Shown here: positions 43,604 through 53,268 of the stretch, piece after piece | How positions within the stretch are numbered: the stretch's first letter is position 1 | Layout: every line of letters starts with the position of its first letter | DNA from: Cordia subcordata | Taxonomy: Eukaryota > Streptophyta > Magnoliopsida > Boraginales > Cordiaceae | Length of the DNA stretch: 64,000 nucleotides | Assembly: GCA_028554755.1 (NCBI GenBank) | Contig: JAPTOF010000005.1 | Span: 496,001-560,000, forward strand | Direction of reading: 5' to 3' | Position numbers and translations under genes: made by a program | The notes under the pieces: model-generated | What the model saw: only the letters and a program-made list of their open reading frames with translations | What the model was told of the DNA's origin: nothing | Database searches by the model: none

Positions 43604-43619
43604 ATATTAATGACATGTT

Positions 43620-44731
43620 TTCTTCAAACTTTAGGCTAGTTTCCATAAATTCCGCAAACACACCTCCTCAATCAGGAAAAGGATCATTAAGAGTAGGTTC
43701 ATACCTTAATCTTGGAGGTTTTTCCCTTGCATTTTGGGTGTTTTAAGCTTAAACTCCATCTGGCCGACCCTTATGTGCATGTTGCTGAAAAGAATGTGCA
43801 ATGTTATCTCCTTGTCCTCTCAGGTTAGCTCCCTTGAATGGCCTAGCATTATAACCTTGCTTAGCATAGCTATATGAAGGTTCTGCCCAATGAGTGTTTT
43901 GTTCAATGGCTTGGGCTTGTGTGGCATTACTTGCCACGTTGGCGTCCACATCATTAAGTAAAGGGGCTGGAGTTTGCTTGGGGGGACCAGCCGAAAAGCA
44001 TTTTGAATTCAAGCCCTCAAGTGAAGGAATTCCTCAAGAGAGTCACGTACTTCATGTGTATTAGCAATAGGATCAGAATTTGAGTGCACATGAGAAAAAT
44101 GTGCTGTCAAAATATGGTTGGTTGGGGCTGAAAAGGAGCTGCCAAGTTGTTGGTCTCCATGTAAAATCTCAGGGGTAATAGCATTGTCCAGGCCGAGTAA
44201 AACTTGTTGTCCATCGGCCAATAGACCATTCTCCTTTCCACTATCTTCTTCGGCCAAGACTCCATGGGAAGCTAAAAATGCTTTGTTGCAAGAAGAATCA
44301 TGAAGAGCAGGGCTGTTAGGATCCGAAGAATATGCATTATATGTAGGAGAATGGAAGAGATGTTTAGCAAGTTCCATATCCGTGGATTTAAAGTAAGAGC
44401 TTGAATCCAATCTTGAGGAAGGTGATGGTGGTGATCGAGCACTTGATTTAAGAGTTAAACTTCTAACCAAATCAGCTTTTGCTTTACTTTGAACTTCCAA
44501 ATGCTCCTTATAAGAAGAACCCATTTCCAAAGCATCATAAACTTCCTTGAAGACTTGGCTTGAGGTTGATTGAGCATCTCCACTAGCAAGTGGTGAAGAG
44601 GCCGAATCAACCTCATTACATGAGGACGAAGAACCTGATTTTGCAACTGAAATAATATCCAAAGTTTGCTTCTTGGCGTTAAGCCGTGCACTAGATCTCA
44701 CCGGAGGAGATGCCTTCTTCTTCTTTCCCAT
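43620..44731 (-). pseudogene. L9 ORF1, N-terminal part
   Basis: It starts MGKKKKASPPVRSSARLNAK at 44731. Then: SCNEVDSASSPLASGDAQST, SSQVFKEVYDALEMGSSYKE, KAKADLVRSLTLKSSARSPP and a long Ser/Asn/His-rich region. Frame disturbances lie near 44010 and 43745, followed by the RYEPTLNDPFPD and GGVFAEFMETSLKFEENMSL segment before the L11 target site. Part of the frame (44009-44731) is open for 240 codons. The order of motifs equals L13 and L17 ORF1. Confidence 0.85.
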
Positions 44732-44918
44732 GAAATCGAGTGTTAGGGCAAGGACGGGAATGAAAGGGTGTTTTGGTTTAGAAAGTGGTTGGAAAAGATG
44801 GAAGATGGTTGTTTTGGGGTGGTGCGTGGTGGTGGTGAGAAGGCTAGTTGCAAGAGGTATAGAGAGAGGTGAGAGTGTTTTCATGGTAGAGAGAAAGTTT
44901 TTCTCTTTTCGGAGAAAA
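44732..44918 (-). other. L9 5' UTR
   Basis: 187 bp. On the minus strand it has TTTCTCTCTACCATGAAAAC followed by ACTCTCACC and a CA-rich leader. The ATG in ACCATGAAAA would open a short upstream reading frame, also present in L17 and L21. Confidence 0.62.
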
Positions 44919-44934
44919 ATCGGGTAAGGACCAT

Positions 44935-45770
44935 GTTGACCCAATGAACAACACATTTCTTGCAAAAGGCAACTACTTTTCGGCCACTCCCACTCATAGG
45001 CCGACACATCATCCTCCAAGCCCATGGATAGTACAAGAGCCACTTGATTCTTGTCAAATTCAAAACACGAAAGATTTTGACATCTCTTTCCCTCCACTCA
45101 GCTCACACACTCCTACCGAAAAGGAGGAAAGTATGCCCCGCTCTCCAAATGACATGGCATCCAAGTCATTAAAAAACTCCACATTAACAACCATGCCTTC
45201 AATCAAAATGAGTCAAGGTGGCTCGGCTATTATTGAAGATAATCAGAAAGCAAGCAAAAAGAGCCATTTGGAATGCATGGCTTAAAATGGCAAGGACAAC
45301 AAACAAGTGAATGCATGGAGGAAACCACCATCACTTAGGTACGTTCCTACAACTAGTACTTCAAATTGGGGAGGTGATTTTGCAGAATTTGTGGATAATA
45401 GTTTGCAATTTGAAGAAGAGCATGAATTTAAAATTGTTGATGGAGTTAGAGAGGTGGTTGATCCTCCGGTGGATATCTATGAGGAAGGGGAAAAATTATG
45501 GCCTCATTGCCTTATAAGGCAATTCTTAGGAGCCCCACCTTCTTTCTTTTTAATTAAAAATATGGTTGAATATGCATGGTGGAAGTTTGGCAAAGTTGAG
45601 ATCTTCAATAAAGGCAAATGATTGTATGTTTTCAAATTCGAAAAGAAGGAATATTGTCAATATGTCTTGCAACAACTTTGGCATGTCAATCATAGGCCTT
45701 TACTACTTAGGAATAGAAGCCAAACCTTGAATATGTTAATTTACATTGCAACAAGGTTCCAATATGGGTC
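44935..45770 (+). pseudogene. L8 ORF1, middle part
   Basis: VDPMNNTFLAKGNYFSATPT, then DFDISFPPLSSHTPTEKEES, a stop near 45283, KQVNAWRKPPSLRYVPTTST, SNWGGDFAEFVDNSLQFEEE, VDGVREVVDPPVDIYEEGEK, HCLIRQFLGAPPSFFLIKNM, VEYAWWKFGKVEIFNKGK, a stop near 45619, YVFKFEKKEYCQYVLQQLWH and HVNHRPLLL, ending at the SINE1 target (NKVP codons). Confidence 0.84.
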
Positions 45771-45819
45771 TAGTGGTGCGGACCTGGGAATAAGCTTTGT
45801 GAGGTCCCGGGTTCGATTC
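45768..45819 (+). promoter_or_regulatory. Pol III A and B boxes of SINE1
   Basis: The A-box-like GTCTAGTGGTGCGG begins at 45768 and partly lies in the target duplication. The B box GGTTCGATTC is at 45810-45819. Spacing is normal for a type 2 internal promoter. Confidence 0.72.
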
Positions 45820-45986
45820 TTGCTGCTAGCATTCCTTGGGGCCACCCACTTGGCTTTGCCAGTCTTACCCGGTGCATGGGTCTTGTGGGGTGGTTCATGT
45901 ACCCGAAGGTTTTCCAACTAGTGGTCAGGCTCCGCCGGTTTCCGGTGGTCGGGCTCCGCTCAGTTGGCTTCCTCCGTTATCAAAAA
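45771..45986 (+). mobile_element. SINE1: full-length tRNA-derived SINE (216 bp)
   Basis: The head TCTAGTGGTGCGG resembles a Pol III A box (as in tRNA-Gly and tRNA-Glu). GGTTCGATTC at 45810-45819 is a near-perfect B box about 40 bp downstream. The body has no coding and ends CTCCGTTATC plus A. It is flanked by perfect 18-bp TSDs inside L8 ORF1. The 3' end differs from the L1 tails here, so a different LINE probably mobilised it. SINE2 at 1932-1987 is a second, truncated copy in minus orientation. Confidence 0.92.
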
Positions 45987-46004
45987 AAGGTTCCAATATG
46001 GGTC

Positions 46005-46665
46005 AAGCTTTGGGATGTTCCTATGAGTCTTTGGTCAAAAAAAAGGATTGGGATATGTTGCTTCATTCATAGGGAAGCCTTTGCAAATGGATGCTTTGAC
46101 GGAATCTAGGAGAAATTTAGAGTTTGCAAGAATATGCATCAAAGTCAATTTAGATGAGAACTTGCCGAAATTCACTTACCCAAAACTTAGAGATGGGGCT
46201 CGAGCAAAGGTTCAAGTTGAGTACGCTTGGAAGCCACTAAAATGCGAACTTTGCAAGTTGGTTGGACATGTTGAAGAGAAGTGCCCCAACAAGCCACAAC
46301 AATCTACCACTCACCAAAATCACTCCAAGCAACATAATGCTTCAAAGCCTAAGTACTATAGTGAATGGAGAGTGGTGGATAAGAGGAAGGGACCGGATGG
46401 TAGGAAGATGGATGCTCAAGATTCATCTATTCCTAAAGAGGAAGGCTCTCGACCACTAACTCAAAAAGTGGAAAAATTATTACAAGAACCATCAAGTTCA
46501 AAGAACCCCTTTGGAATACTTGAGGAGATGAAAGAATTAGAAGAAGGCAAAATTGATACACACCACCATTCTCCATGGGAGACTCAAGATAATAATGGAT
46601 TACAACATGAAGCAAAGAATAGCTTGTCACTAGGGATTTTGGCCCCATTTAACTCAACACCATGA
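46005..46665 (+). pseudogene. L8 ORF1, C-terminal part with zinc knuckle
   Basis: VPIWVKLWDVPMSLWSKK is followed by a one-base shift in the A run near 46041. Then GYVASFIGKPLQMDALTESR, NLEFARICIKVNLDENLP, the CX2CX4HX4C knuckle CELCKLVGHVEEKC, a Lys/His/Ser tail and the end ILAPFNSTP with TGA at 46663-46665. From 46048 the frame is open for 205 codons. The stop overlaps the ORF2 ATG. Confidence 0.87.
46662..46665 (+). promoter_or_regulatory. ORF1/ORF2 ATGA overlap of L8
   Basis: ORF1 ends ACA CCA TGA and ORF2 starts at the ATG of the same four bases. Confidence 0.75.
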
Positions 46666-48055
46666 TTATTTGCTCATGGAATGTTAGGGGCTTTAATTCC
46701 CCTAACAAAAAAAAGGAAATGAAGTTTTTGATCACCAAGCACCGTCTTGACATTTTTTGCATTTTGGAAACAAAGGTGGTAAATAAGAATTGCACTCTTG
46801 CAATTAGCTCCTCTTTTGAAAAAATCGGTTTTGCCAACCATATGGATGAACAAGTTTGTGGGAGATTATGGCTTTTTTGGAAAAAAAAAAAATCAAAGCA
46901 ACTTACATTGATTCTTTTGACCAAGCCATCCTTTACAATTTTGAAGATGCCAAGGAATCTATTGTTGTGGGATTTGTCTATGGTCGGAATGATCATGTTT
47001 TGAGAAGAAATATTTTGAAAAAGCACATCAAATGGAGTCATTGGTGTAAAGATAGGCATCTTTGCTTTCTTGGAGATTTCAATGAAATCCTCAATTGTGG
47101 AGATAGGTCCACATTAGCAACTATTCCTAATAGTGCATTGGAACTCAAAAGGTGTATCTCCTCATCAAATCTTCAAGAAATCAAAGGGGTCGGCGACCAA
47201 CAAGAGCTCATCAAGTTCATTCATTGCAAGCAAATTTGATAAGGCCTTAGCTAATGCACTTTGGATGGAGGAATTAATTGAAACCTTTTTGTTGGTGGAT
47301 AGCCCCTCCATTTCAGATCATTGTCCACTCATTTTGCACTCTTGTAAGTCATGGACTTCCACTCCAAAGCCTTTCAAATTCTTTAAAGCTTGGACTACAA
47401 ATGACCAGTTCTTGAAGATTGTTGAACAAACTTGGAGTGCACTGGTTTTTGGCACTCCAATGTTTATTCTTTATCAAAAGCAAAAAGCACTCAAGCATGC
47501 ACTCAAGGACTTTGACAAGAAGCATTTCTCTTTCATTCCTTATAAATTGAAGGAACTTAGAGCTGAATTGGCTGAAATCTAATTAGCCATCTACAAGGGA
47601 AACAATAATGAGGTTTTGTTTGACAAGGAGAAGGCACTCGTGATGCACTCTGAATCACTTGACTCAACTCACAAATCCATCCTCCTCCAAAAAGCAAGAC
47701 TCCAATGGATTAAGGAGATACAAACTCAAGTTTTTTCCACAATGTCATCAAAGGAAGAAGACACAAGAACAGCATCCATGCCATCAATAACAATCTTGGA
47801 ACTCTTCTTATTCGTGAAGATGATGTCAAAGCTGAATTTGTGGATTTCTTCAAACACCTCCTTGGTACATCAAAAAACACACAAGTCAATCTTGGAGAGA
47901 TAAAAAAACATCATTGGGAAAACTATCCCCAAGGACATGGCCAATACTCTTCTTGCTCCAATCACCAAAGGAGAAATTAAAAATGCCCTTTTTCCATTAA
48001 TCCAAATAAGAGCCCAGGGCTGCATGGATACACCTCGCACTTCTATAAAGCTACT
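46662..48055 (+). pseudogene. L8 ORF2, endonuclease and linker
   Basis: MIICSWNVRGFNSPNKKKEM, ILETKVVNKNC and GRLWLFWKKKK. A shift falls in the A run near 46880, then ATYIDSFDQAILYNFEDAK, FVYGRNDHVLRRN and CFLGDFNEILNCGDRST. The GPHFTW segment is deleted or shifted near 47195. SISDHCPLILHSCKSW, PKPFKFFKAWTTND and FGTPMFILYQKQKALK follow, then a stop near 47581, the linker, shifts near 47730 and 47830, and the start of RT. It ends at the L15 target (TSHFYKA). Confidence 0.85.
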
Positions 48056-49527
48056 TTTTTTTTTTGCGAAGCAAGTAAGAGAATTCATTACCACAAAATC
48101 AGAATTTGTACAAGTACAATGGTGGTGAATACACCAAACCTAAACTAGGATATCTTCAAGTCTCCACAATTTACGAAGAGTTTTGTTCAAATGTGTTGAA
48201 GGAAACTTCCTACTACAAGAGATTTTAACTCTAACATCATTGAAAATAGCATTACAAACAAACTCCTCCGTCTTTGCTTCATTCTTGAAAATTCTTCAAT
48301 TTCTTTCCATCCAAACGTGATAAACTGCAGCACCAAAGAGGTGCTTGAGGATTGATGCTTTCAAATGTTTCTCATAAGCAAATGGAGTGATGTAGTTGAT
48401 AATTTCCTGCCAACAGATAAGGCTCTTCGGGACAACAGAGAGAGATAAGCCAAATCTCCAAAAATGCCTAGTAAAACTACATTCAAAGAAGAGATGATCT
48501 CTAGTCCCACATCCCATAAAGCAAAAAATGCATGAGGTATTGATGTTAAGTGCCCAATGTGAAATTCTGAATCTTGTGCTAAGGCGATCATGATATGCAA
48601 GCCAAATAATAAAGCCATGCCTTGGGTTGTGACCTTTATGCCAAATGATATTATGGCCAAAGAAGCTATTTCCTTTAATTCTAATATGCTCCCATGTATG
48701 TTTAAAAGAAAACCCACCAGGGGGAAAGAGTCCAAACAAAAGTATCTTGTGAATTCTCATCTAGCGTGAAGCTTGGTGCATCAATAGAGGAAAGTTGCAA
48801 AGGCCAACTCCAAGAACCATTGAGACAAATATCACTAACCTTTGCAAAGAAGGAAGGGGAAGGGAAAATATTGCTCCAACGCTCCAAGAGTGGTCCATCT
48901 CTACGCCAATTGTCAATCCAAAAGTGAGTATTCATACCATTCCCGATATTATGCTTGATAATATTTCTTGCATAGCCACGACTAGCAAGAATAGTCTTGG
49001 AGATCCAACTATAGTCTTGAGAAGTTTGCCTCGTCCAAATAGAAGAATCCTTAATATAATTGCAATGAATCCATGGCTTCAAAGTGATTTTTTGATGGCA
49101 TACATCCTCCAGAAAATTTTGAGCATAAAGACTGTTGATTTCTTCAATTCTTCTAATGCCAGGACCACCTTCATTAAATGGCAAGCAAAGGTCCTTCCAT
49201 GCAACTTTGGGGCCCGTTCCTCTCCAAAGGAAAGCTTTAAATTTAGATTCAATGGCTGCCAAGAGACCTTTTGGAAGAAGAATAGCATTAGCCCAATATG
49301 CACAAATTTGAATGAGAGTGGACTTAATAAGAACAAGTCTACCCGCAAAAGAAAGCCAATTATTACACCATTTATCAAGTCTTGCATTAATCTTCTCCAA
49401 GAGTGGGTAGCAATCCGACTTTCTAAGCTTCCTAGAGACAAGTGGTATGCCTAAGTACCGCATAGGAAGATCTCCCTCATGAAAGCTCACTTTCTCAATA
49501 ATGGCAGCTTTATTCTCATTGGAAATT
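48056..49527 (-). mobile_element. L15: 5'-truncated L1 (1.47 kb)
   Basis: Minus-strand insert in the RT of L8: poly(T), tail complement TTGCGAAGCAAGTAAGAG, 3' UTR and ORF2 C-terminus. It is truncated at ISNENKAAIIEKVSFHEGDL (49527). It belongs to the L9/L2 subfamily. Confidence 0.93.
48140..49527 (-). pseudogene. L15 ORF2, RT end and zf-RVT
   Basis: From 49527: NENKAAIIEKVSFHEGDLPM, RYLGIPLVSRKLRKSDCYPL, FAGRLVLIKSTLIQICAYWA, GTGPKVAWKDLCLPFNEGGP. Two compensating shifts lie near 49130-49070. Then HNIGNGMNTHFWIDNWRRDG, a shift at TLSPWWVFF near 48710, HNPRHGFIIWLAYHDRL, TSCIFCFMGCGTRDHLFFEC (one Glu is Gly) and a final disturbed stretch to the stop at 48140. No FADD box. Confidence 0.86.
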
Positions 49528-49542
49528 TTCTATAAAGCTGCT

Positions 49543-50837
49543 TGGGAAATAGTGGAGGAGGATGTCACAAATGTCGTTGGTTCTTTTTTCAACTCTTGTC
49601 AGATGCTAAAGGAGGTAAATGCTTCAATTATTAGCTTAATTCCCAAAGTTGAAAACCCCTCCATGGTGAAAGACTATAGGCCCATATCATACTGCAACAC
49701 TATTTATAAATGCATTTCCAAGATGATTGCAAATAGATTAAAGCCATCTCTTCCAAACATCATCTCATGGAATCAATCGGCCTTTATTAAAGAGAGGGTC
49801 ATAAATGAAAATATACTTATTGCTCATGAGATTATGAGGGGTTTCTCTAGAAGACATATCTCACCAAGGTGTGCCCTCAAAGTGGATATTATGAAAGTAT
49901 TTGATTCTTTGAGTTGGGACTTCATTGAAATTACATTGAATGCTTTTGGCTTTCCTAAAGATTTTGTTGATTGGGTTATGGCTTGCATAAAAACCCCTAG
50001 CTACTCGATTTCCATAAATGGAGGCTTGGAAGGTTTCTTCAAGGGTGCAAATGGAATAAGGCAAGGAGACCGACTTTCCCTTTATCTTTTTTGTCCTTTG
50101 TATAGAGGTGCTCTCATACATGTTAAATCATCTTGGAAACACTCCGGATTTCAATTTTCATCCGCAATGTGTGCAATTGAAGCTTAATCACTTATGCTTT
50201 GTGGAGGACCTTTTCATCTTTTGGAAAGGGAATATGGAGTCCATTGAATACATTTTGAATACGCTTGAAACTTTCTCTTCATTTTCGGGGCTGTCCATTA
50301 ATAAAGCCAAGAGTGATATTTTCCTTGGAGGTCTTTCACATGAAGAGAAAATGAGGATCATTGATATAGTGGGGTTCAAAGAGGGTATGATCCCAATTCA
50401 ATACCTTGGCATTTCTCTTGTCACAAGGAAACTTTGAAAATCAGATTGCTTACTGCTCTTGGAGAAAATCAATCGAAAACTTGAGAATTGGGTGAACAAG
50501 TGGCTTTCTTTTGCAGGTAGACTCCTTCTCATTAAATCCACCCTCACTCAAATTTGTGCATTTTGGGCCAATGCTACCCTCCTCCCTAAAGGAATTATGG
50601 CAGCCATTGAAGCAAAATTCAAAGCCTTCTTATGGAGAGATATGGGGCCAAAGGTTGCTTGGAAAGAAGTTTGTTTACTATTTGAAGAAGGGAGACTTGG
50701 AGTTAGGAAGCTCAAAGAGATTAACACCACCTTCCTTATGAAAAGTTTTTGGAGAATGTACTTTCTTCGTGATTCCCTTTGGAGCTAATGGATTCATATG
50801 AACTACATCAAGAATGGAACAATTTGGACAACTAGTT
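49543..50837 (+). pseudogene. L8 ORF2, reverse transcriptase
   Basis: AAWEIVEEDVTNVVGSFFNS, EVNASIISLIPKVENP, RPISYCNTIYKCISKMIANR, DIMKVFDSLSWDF and GIRQGDRLSLYLF, then a shift near 50090, CFVEDLFIFWKG (FADD is FVED, second Asp position weakened), SINKAKSDIFLGG, a stop in RKL-KSD near 50437, RLLLIKSTLTQICAFWANAT, VAWKEVCLLFEEGRLGVRK, SFWRMYFLRDSLWS, a stop at 50786-50788, and NYIKNGTIWTTS to the L16 target. Confidence 0.86.
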
Positions 50838-51937
50838 TTTTTTTTTTTTGCGGGGCAAGAAAGTAATGTGTGTATTCCACAATGTCAAAAGAAAAATGTA
50901 CAAGTACAAAAGAGGTGGTAAAAGTGGAGAGCAGGCCTATACAAGAATGTCATTTAGCCTCCACAATTTACATAATCTTTTGTTCAAAAGAGAGGAAGAG
51001 AATTTTCTTCCCGTAGAGATTTTAACTCTTACATCATTGTAAATAGAATTGAAAATGTTTTCTTTAGTTTTTGCTTCATTTTGATAAATGCATTGATTCC
51101 TTTCCAACCAAATGTGGTAAATGGAAGCTCCAAGGAGATGCTTGATGATAGTGGCCTTCAAGTGCTTCTCATATGCAAAAGGAGTGATAAAAGCAATAAT
51201 ATCCTTCCAGCAAATCATTTTCTCTGAAATTGATGAAAGGCGAAGGCCTTTTTGCCATATTCTTCTAGTGAAGCTACATTCAAAGAAAAGATGATCTCTT
51301 GTTTCGCAACTAAAATAACAAAAAGTGCATGATTGATTGATGTTGAGACCCCAATGTAATATTCTGAATTTTGTGTTGAGTCGGTCAAGAAAAGCAAGCC
51401 AAGCAATGAAGCTATGTCTCGGATTATGTTTCTTGTGCCAAGGAATGTTAAAACCAGCGAAATGATTTCCTTTCCTCCTAATATGTTCCCAAGTTTGTTT
51501 GAAATCGACATCTCCATTTGGAGATGTTTTCCAAACAATTTCATCCATTGTGCTTTCATTAAGAACATAATTTGGACACTCAACATGTAAGAGCTGAATA
51601 GGCCAATTCCAATTACCATTAATGTAAACATCACTAACCTTTGCAAGGAGAGATGGACTTGAGAAAGTGCTACTCCAATGCTCCAAAAGGGAACTTCCCT
51701 TGTACCAATTATCAATCCAAAAGAAAGAACGTGATCCATTACCAAGAATGTGTTTGATGAGAGGCTTTGCTACTCCTCAGCAATTTAAAAGTGCTTTAAG
51801 TATCCAACTTGCATCCTTAAGAGCTTGCATCACCCAAATGGAAGAGCCCTTAATATAGTTCATGTGAATCCATTTACTCCAAAGTGTGTCCTTCTTTGCA
51901 TACATTCTCCCGAAAAGCTTGAGGAAAAAAACTCTAT
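50838..51937 (-). mobile_element. L16: young 5'-truncated L1 (1.1 kb)
   Basis: Minus-strand insert: poly(T), the tail complement TTGCGGGGCAAGAAAGTAA, 3' UTR, zf-RVT end. It is truncated at FFLKLFGRMYAKKDTLWSKW. The tail is the same type as in L3 and L5. It is well preserved. Confidence 0.93.
50937..51937 (-). pseudogene. L16 ORF2 C-terminal fragment with intact zf-RVT
   Basis: 250 codons are open from 51686 to the stop at 50937: EHWSSTFSSPSLLAKVSDVY, QTWEHIRRKGNHFAGFNIPW, HNPRHSFIAWLAFLDRL, SCTFCYFSCETRDHLFFECSF, TRRIWQKGLRL, ending LCKLWRLNDILV. Upstream there is one stop (ALLNC-GVAKP) and a frame change near 51690. No catalytic RT part. Confidence 0.88.
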
Positions 51938-52333
51938 TTTGGACAACTAGTTGTCCAAAAGACGCTAGCTGGATCCTTAAAATTCTCCTTTCTATCCGAG
52001 AATTAACTAGGCCTCACATCTATCATATTGTAGGTAATGGAAGGTTCACACTCTTCTGGCATGATAGATGTTACCCCGGGGGTTTAATAGCAGATCATTG
52101 GAGCTTAATCATTCCTTTTCCTCCTCATAATGCAAAAGTTGTCTCTCTCTTTAACAATGGCAATTGGTAATTGGCAATTGGCAATGGCCAAATCATCCCC
52201 CCCAAGTAAGTATGCCAAACTTTGCTCTTAATGAAAACTTAGAGGATACTTTTGTTTGGTCTCTTTCAACCAATGGAGGTTTTGTTTTCAAAGATACTTG
52301 GAAGCACATTAGGAAAAAAGAACTCCTTTTCCT

Positions 52334-52445
52334 TGGAAAAACATTGCTTTTTTTGCGGATTAAGTGCGTTTATTAAAATCGCAATTTGTAACATGTACAA
52401 CCCAAAACCCCTCAAGCCAAAGATACAACTGGAAAAACATTGCTT
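52334..52445. repeat. TSD pair marking H3 in L8
   Basis: TGGAAAAACATTGCTT at 52334-52349 and 52430-52445, identical. Confidence 0.93.
52350..52429 (-). mobile_element. H3: 80-bp 3' end of an ORF1-only (H1-type) element
   Basis: It is nearly identical to the last ~75 bp of H1 (8487-8568), including the first hairpin arm CCCCTCAAGCC, with about two base differences. It stops inside the hairpin loop. With its 16-bp TSD this shows the H1 3' end being used as a retrotransposition template on a third occasion. Confidence 0.93.
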
Positions 52446-52946
52446 GCCACAAAGGGCATAATCCGAGACATGGATTTTTAGTTTGGCTTGCAATCAAATA
52501 TAGGCTTAATACAAAGTTCAGAATTCTTTCTTGGGGCCTTCCCCTTAACCCACTTTGCATCTTTTGTCACATGGGTGTGAGACTAGAGACCATCTCTTTT
52601 ATGAATGCAGCTTTACAAGAAGAATTTGGAGGAATGATTTGAAAATCACAAGGGCTCCCAAAAATCTAATTTGTTGGGATGATATTTTGGCATACCTTAC
52701 ATCGTTTGCTCCTGAGAAAAGCATGAAGGCAACCATTTTAAAACACTTATTTGGAGCTTCAATCTATCACATTTGGCTGGAACAGAACAAACACATTTTC
52801 GACATCCAAGCCCGAACAGATGAAAACATTTTTCTCACCATTTTTAATGATGTACGTGCTAGAATCTCTTGTTGTAAAAAATTCCCCCCATCCCGCACAA
52901 ACATAGCACTCGAGAAGATGTGGAACTAGAAGACATCATTGTATAG

Positions 52947-53030
52947 GGCTTCCTTCTTTTGACTCTTATTGCTCTTGTACTTTGTACATTTGATTATACA
53001 AATTACTCACTTACTTCGCAAAAAAAAAGA
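52947..53030 (+). other. L8 3' UTR and tail
   Basis: 84 bp, T-rich, with two TTGTAC repeats, ending CTCACTTACTTCGC and an A run. The L7 endonuclease fragment follows directly. Confidence 0.8.
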
Positions 53031-53154
53031 TTTTATTCCATCGATGTCTTCTTCTAATTGCATCGTTTCTACCATAGACAAAAGCCACAAAGAAGGAACA
53101 AATAGTAGGAAGTTCAAAGTGGCAAAGAATATCTTGATCCGTTAAATCAAGAAT
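53031..53154 (-). pseudogene. L7 ORF2, endonuclease middle
   Basis: On the minus strand: HIKTNILDLTDQDILCHFEL, then FFVAFVYGRNDAIRRRHRWN, ending at the L8 poly(A). In intact copies such as L12, about 11 residues separate WNK from LCILGD. L7 resumes at LCILGDFNEV (14965), so these are missing. The upstream neighbour is at 59010. Confidence 0.78.
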
Positions 53155-53268
53155 ATTGGTTTTGATATGTTTTTTTTTTTTTTGCAGAGCAAGAAAGTAA
53201 TTGTATTTCACAAATCAAAGAGAATGTACAAGTACAAACAAAAGAGTGGGGGAAAGGAGGAGGCTCTA

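Larger units (their letters stand above)
23962..43619. repeat. TSD pair marking L11 in L9
   Basis: ATATTAATGACATGTT at 23962-23977 and 43604-43619, just outside the poly(T) and the 5' UTR of L11. Joining the flanks restores the L9 ORF1 coding FEENMSLI to NIVEGSREV. Confidence 0.94.
15249..44918 (-). mobile_element. L9: full-length L1 (~6.1 kb) expanded to 30 kb by insertions
   Basis: The minus-strand pieces 15249-15569, 17612-19664, 21567-23977 and 43620-44918 add up to about 6.1 kb and contain the 5' UTR, ORF1, ORF2, 3' UTR and tail (TTACTTGCCCTGC plus A). The gaps are L10, the solo LTR and L11, each bounded by TSDs. The 5' end opens TTTCTCTCTACCATGAAAA, as in L17 and L21. Confidence 0.92.
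15233..44934. repeat. TSD pair marking L9 in L8
   Basis: ATCGGGTAAGGACCAT occurs at 15233-15248 and 44919-44934, almost 30 kb apart, exactly outside the poly(T) and the 5' UTR of L9. It proves that everything between entered as L9 plus later insertions. Confidence 0.95.
45753..46004. repeat. TSD pair marking SINE1
   Basis: AAGGTTCCAATATGGGTC at 45753-45770 and 45987-46004, identical. Confidence 0.94.
48041..49542. repeat. TSD pair marking L15 in L8
   Basis: TTCTATAAAGCTACT at 48041-48055 and TTCTATAAAGCTGCT at 49528-49542; one base differs. Confidence 0.9.
50823..51952. repeat. TSD pair marking L16 in L8
   Basis: TTTGGACAACTAGTT at 50823-50837 and 51938-51952, identical. Confidence 0.93.
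51953..52946 (+). pseudogene. L8 ORF2, zf-RVT and C-terminus
   Basis: CPKDASWILKILLSIRELTR, HIYHIVGNGRFTLFWHDR, WSLIIPFPPHNAKVVSLFNN, a small local duplication and shift near 52170 (AATTGGTAATTGGCAATTGG), FALNENLEDTFVWSLSTNGG, and FKDTWKHIRKK up to H3. After 52446: CHKGHNPRHGFLVWLAIKYR, LCIFCHMGCETRDHLFYEC (shift near 52580), LKHLFGASIYHIWLEQNKH and LEKMWN followed by a stop at 52927-52929. The usual end LEDIIV would stop at 52944-52946. Confidence 0.85.
14966..53030 (+). mobile_element. L8: nearly full-length L1, host of L9, SINE1, L15, L16 and H3
   Basis: Pieces 14966-15248, 44919-48055, 49528-50837, 51938-52349 and 52430-53030 join into one plus-strand L1 of ~5.45 kb. It starts inside ORF1 at KAELVRSL, about 425 bp short of a full 5' end judged from L21. 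It ends TTACTTCGC plus an A run at 53030. It lies in ORF2 of L7 with no TSD, and about 33 bp of L7 target is missing. Confidence 0.82.

Noticed and set aside
45771..45986. A functional tRNA gene
   Set aside because: A and B boxes are present, but there is no acceptor stem or full cloverleaf. The unit is 216 bp with poly(A) and TSDs, so it is a SINE.
48056..48080. T runs as terminators or promoters
   Set aside because: Each T run is the poly(A) tail of a minus-strand retrotransposon followed by the tail motif complement.
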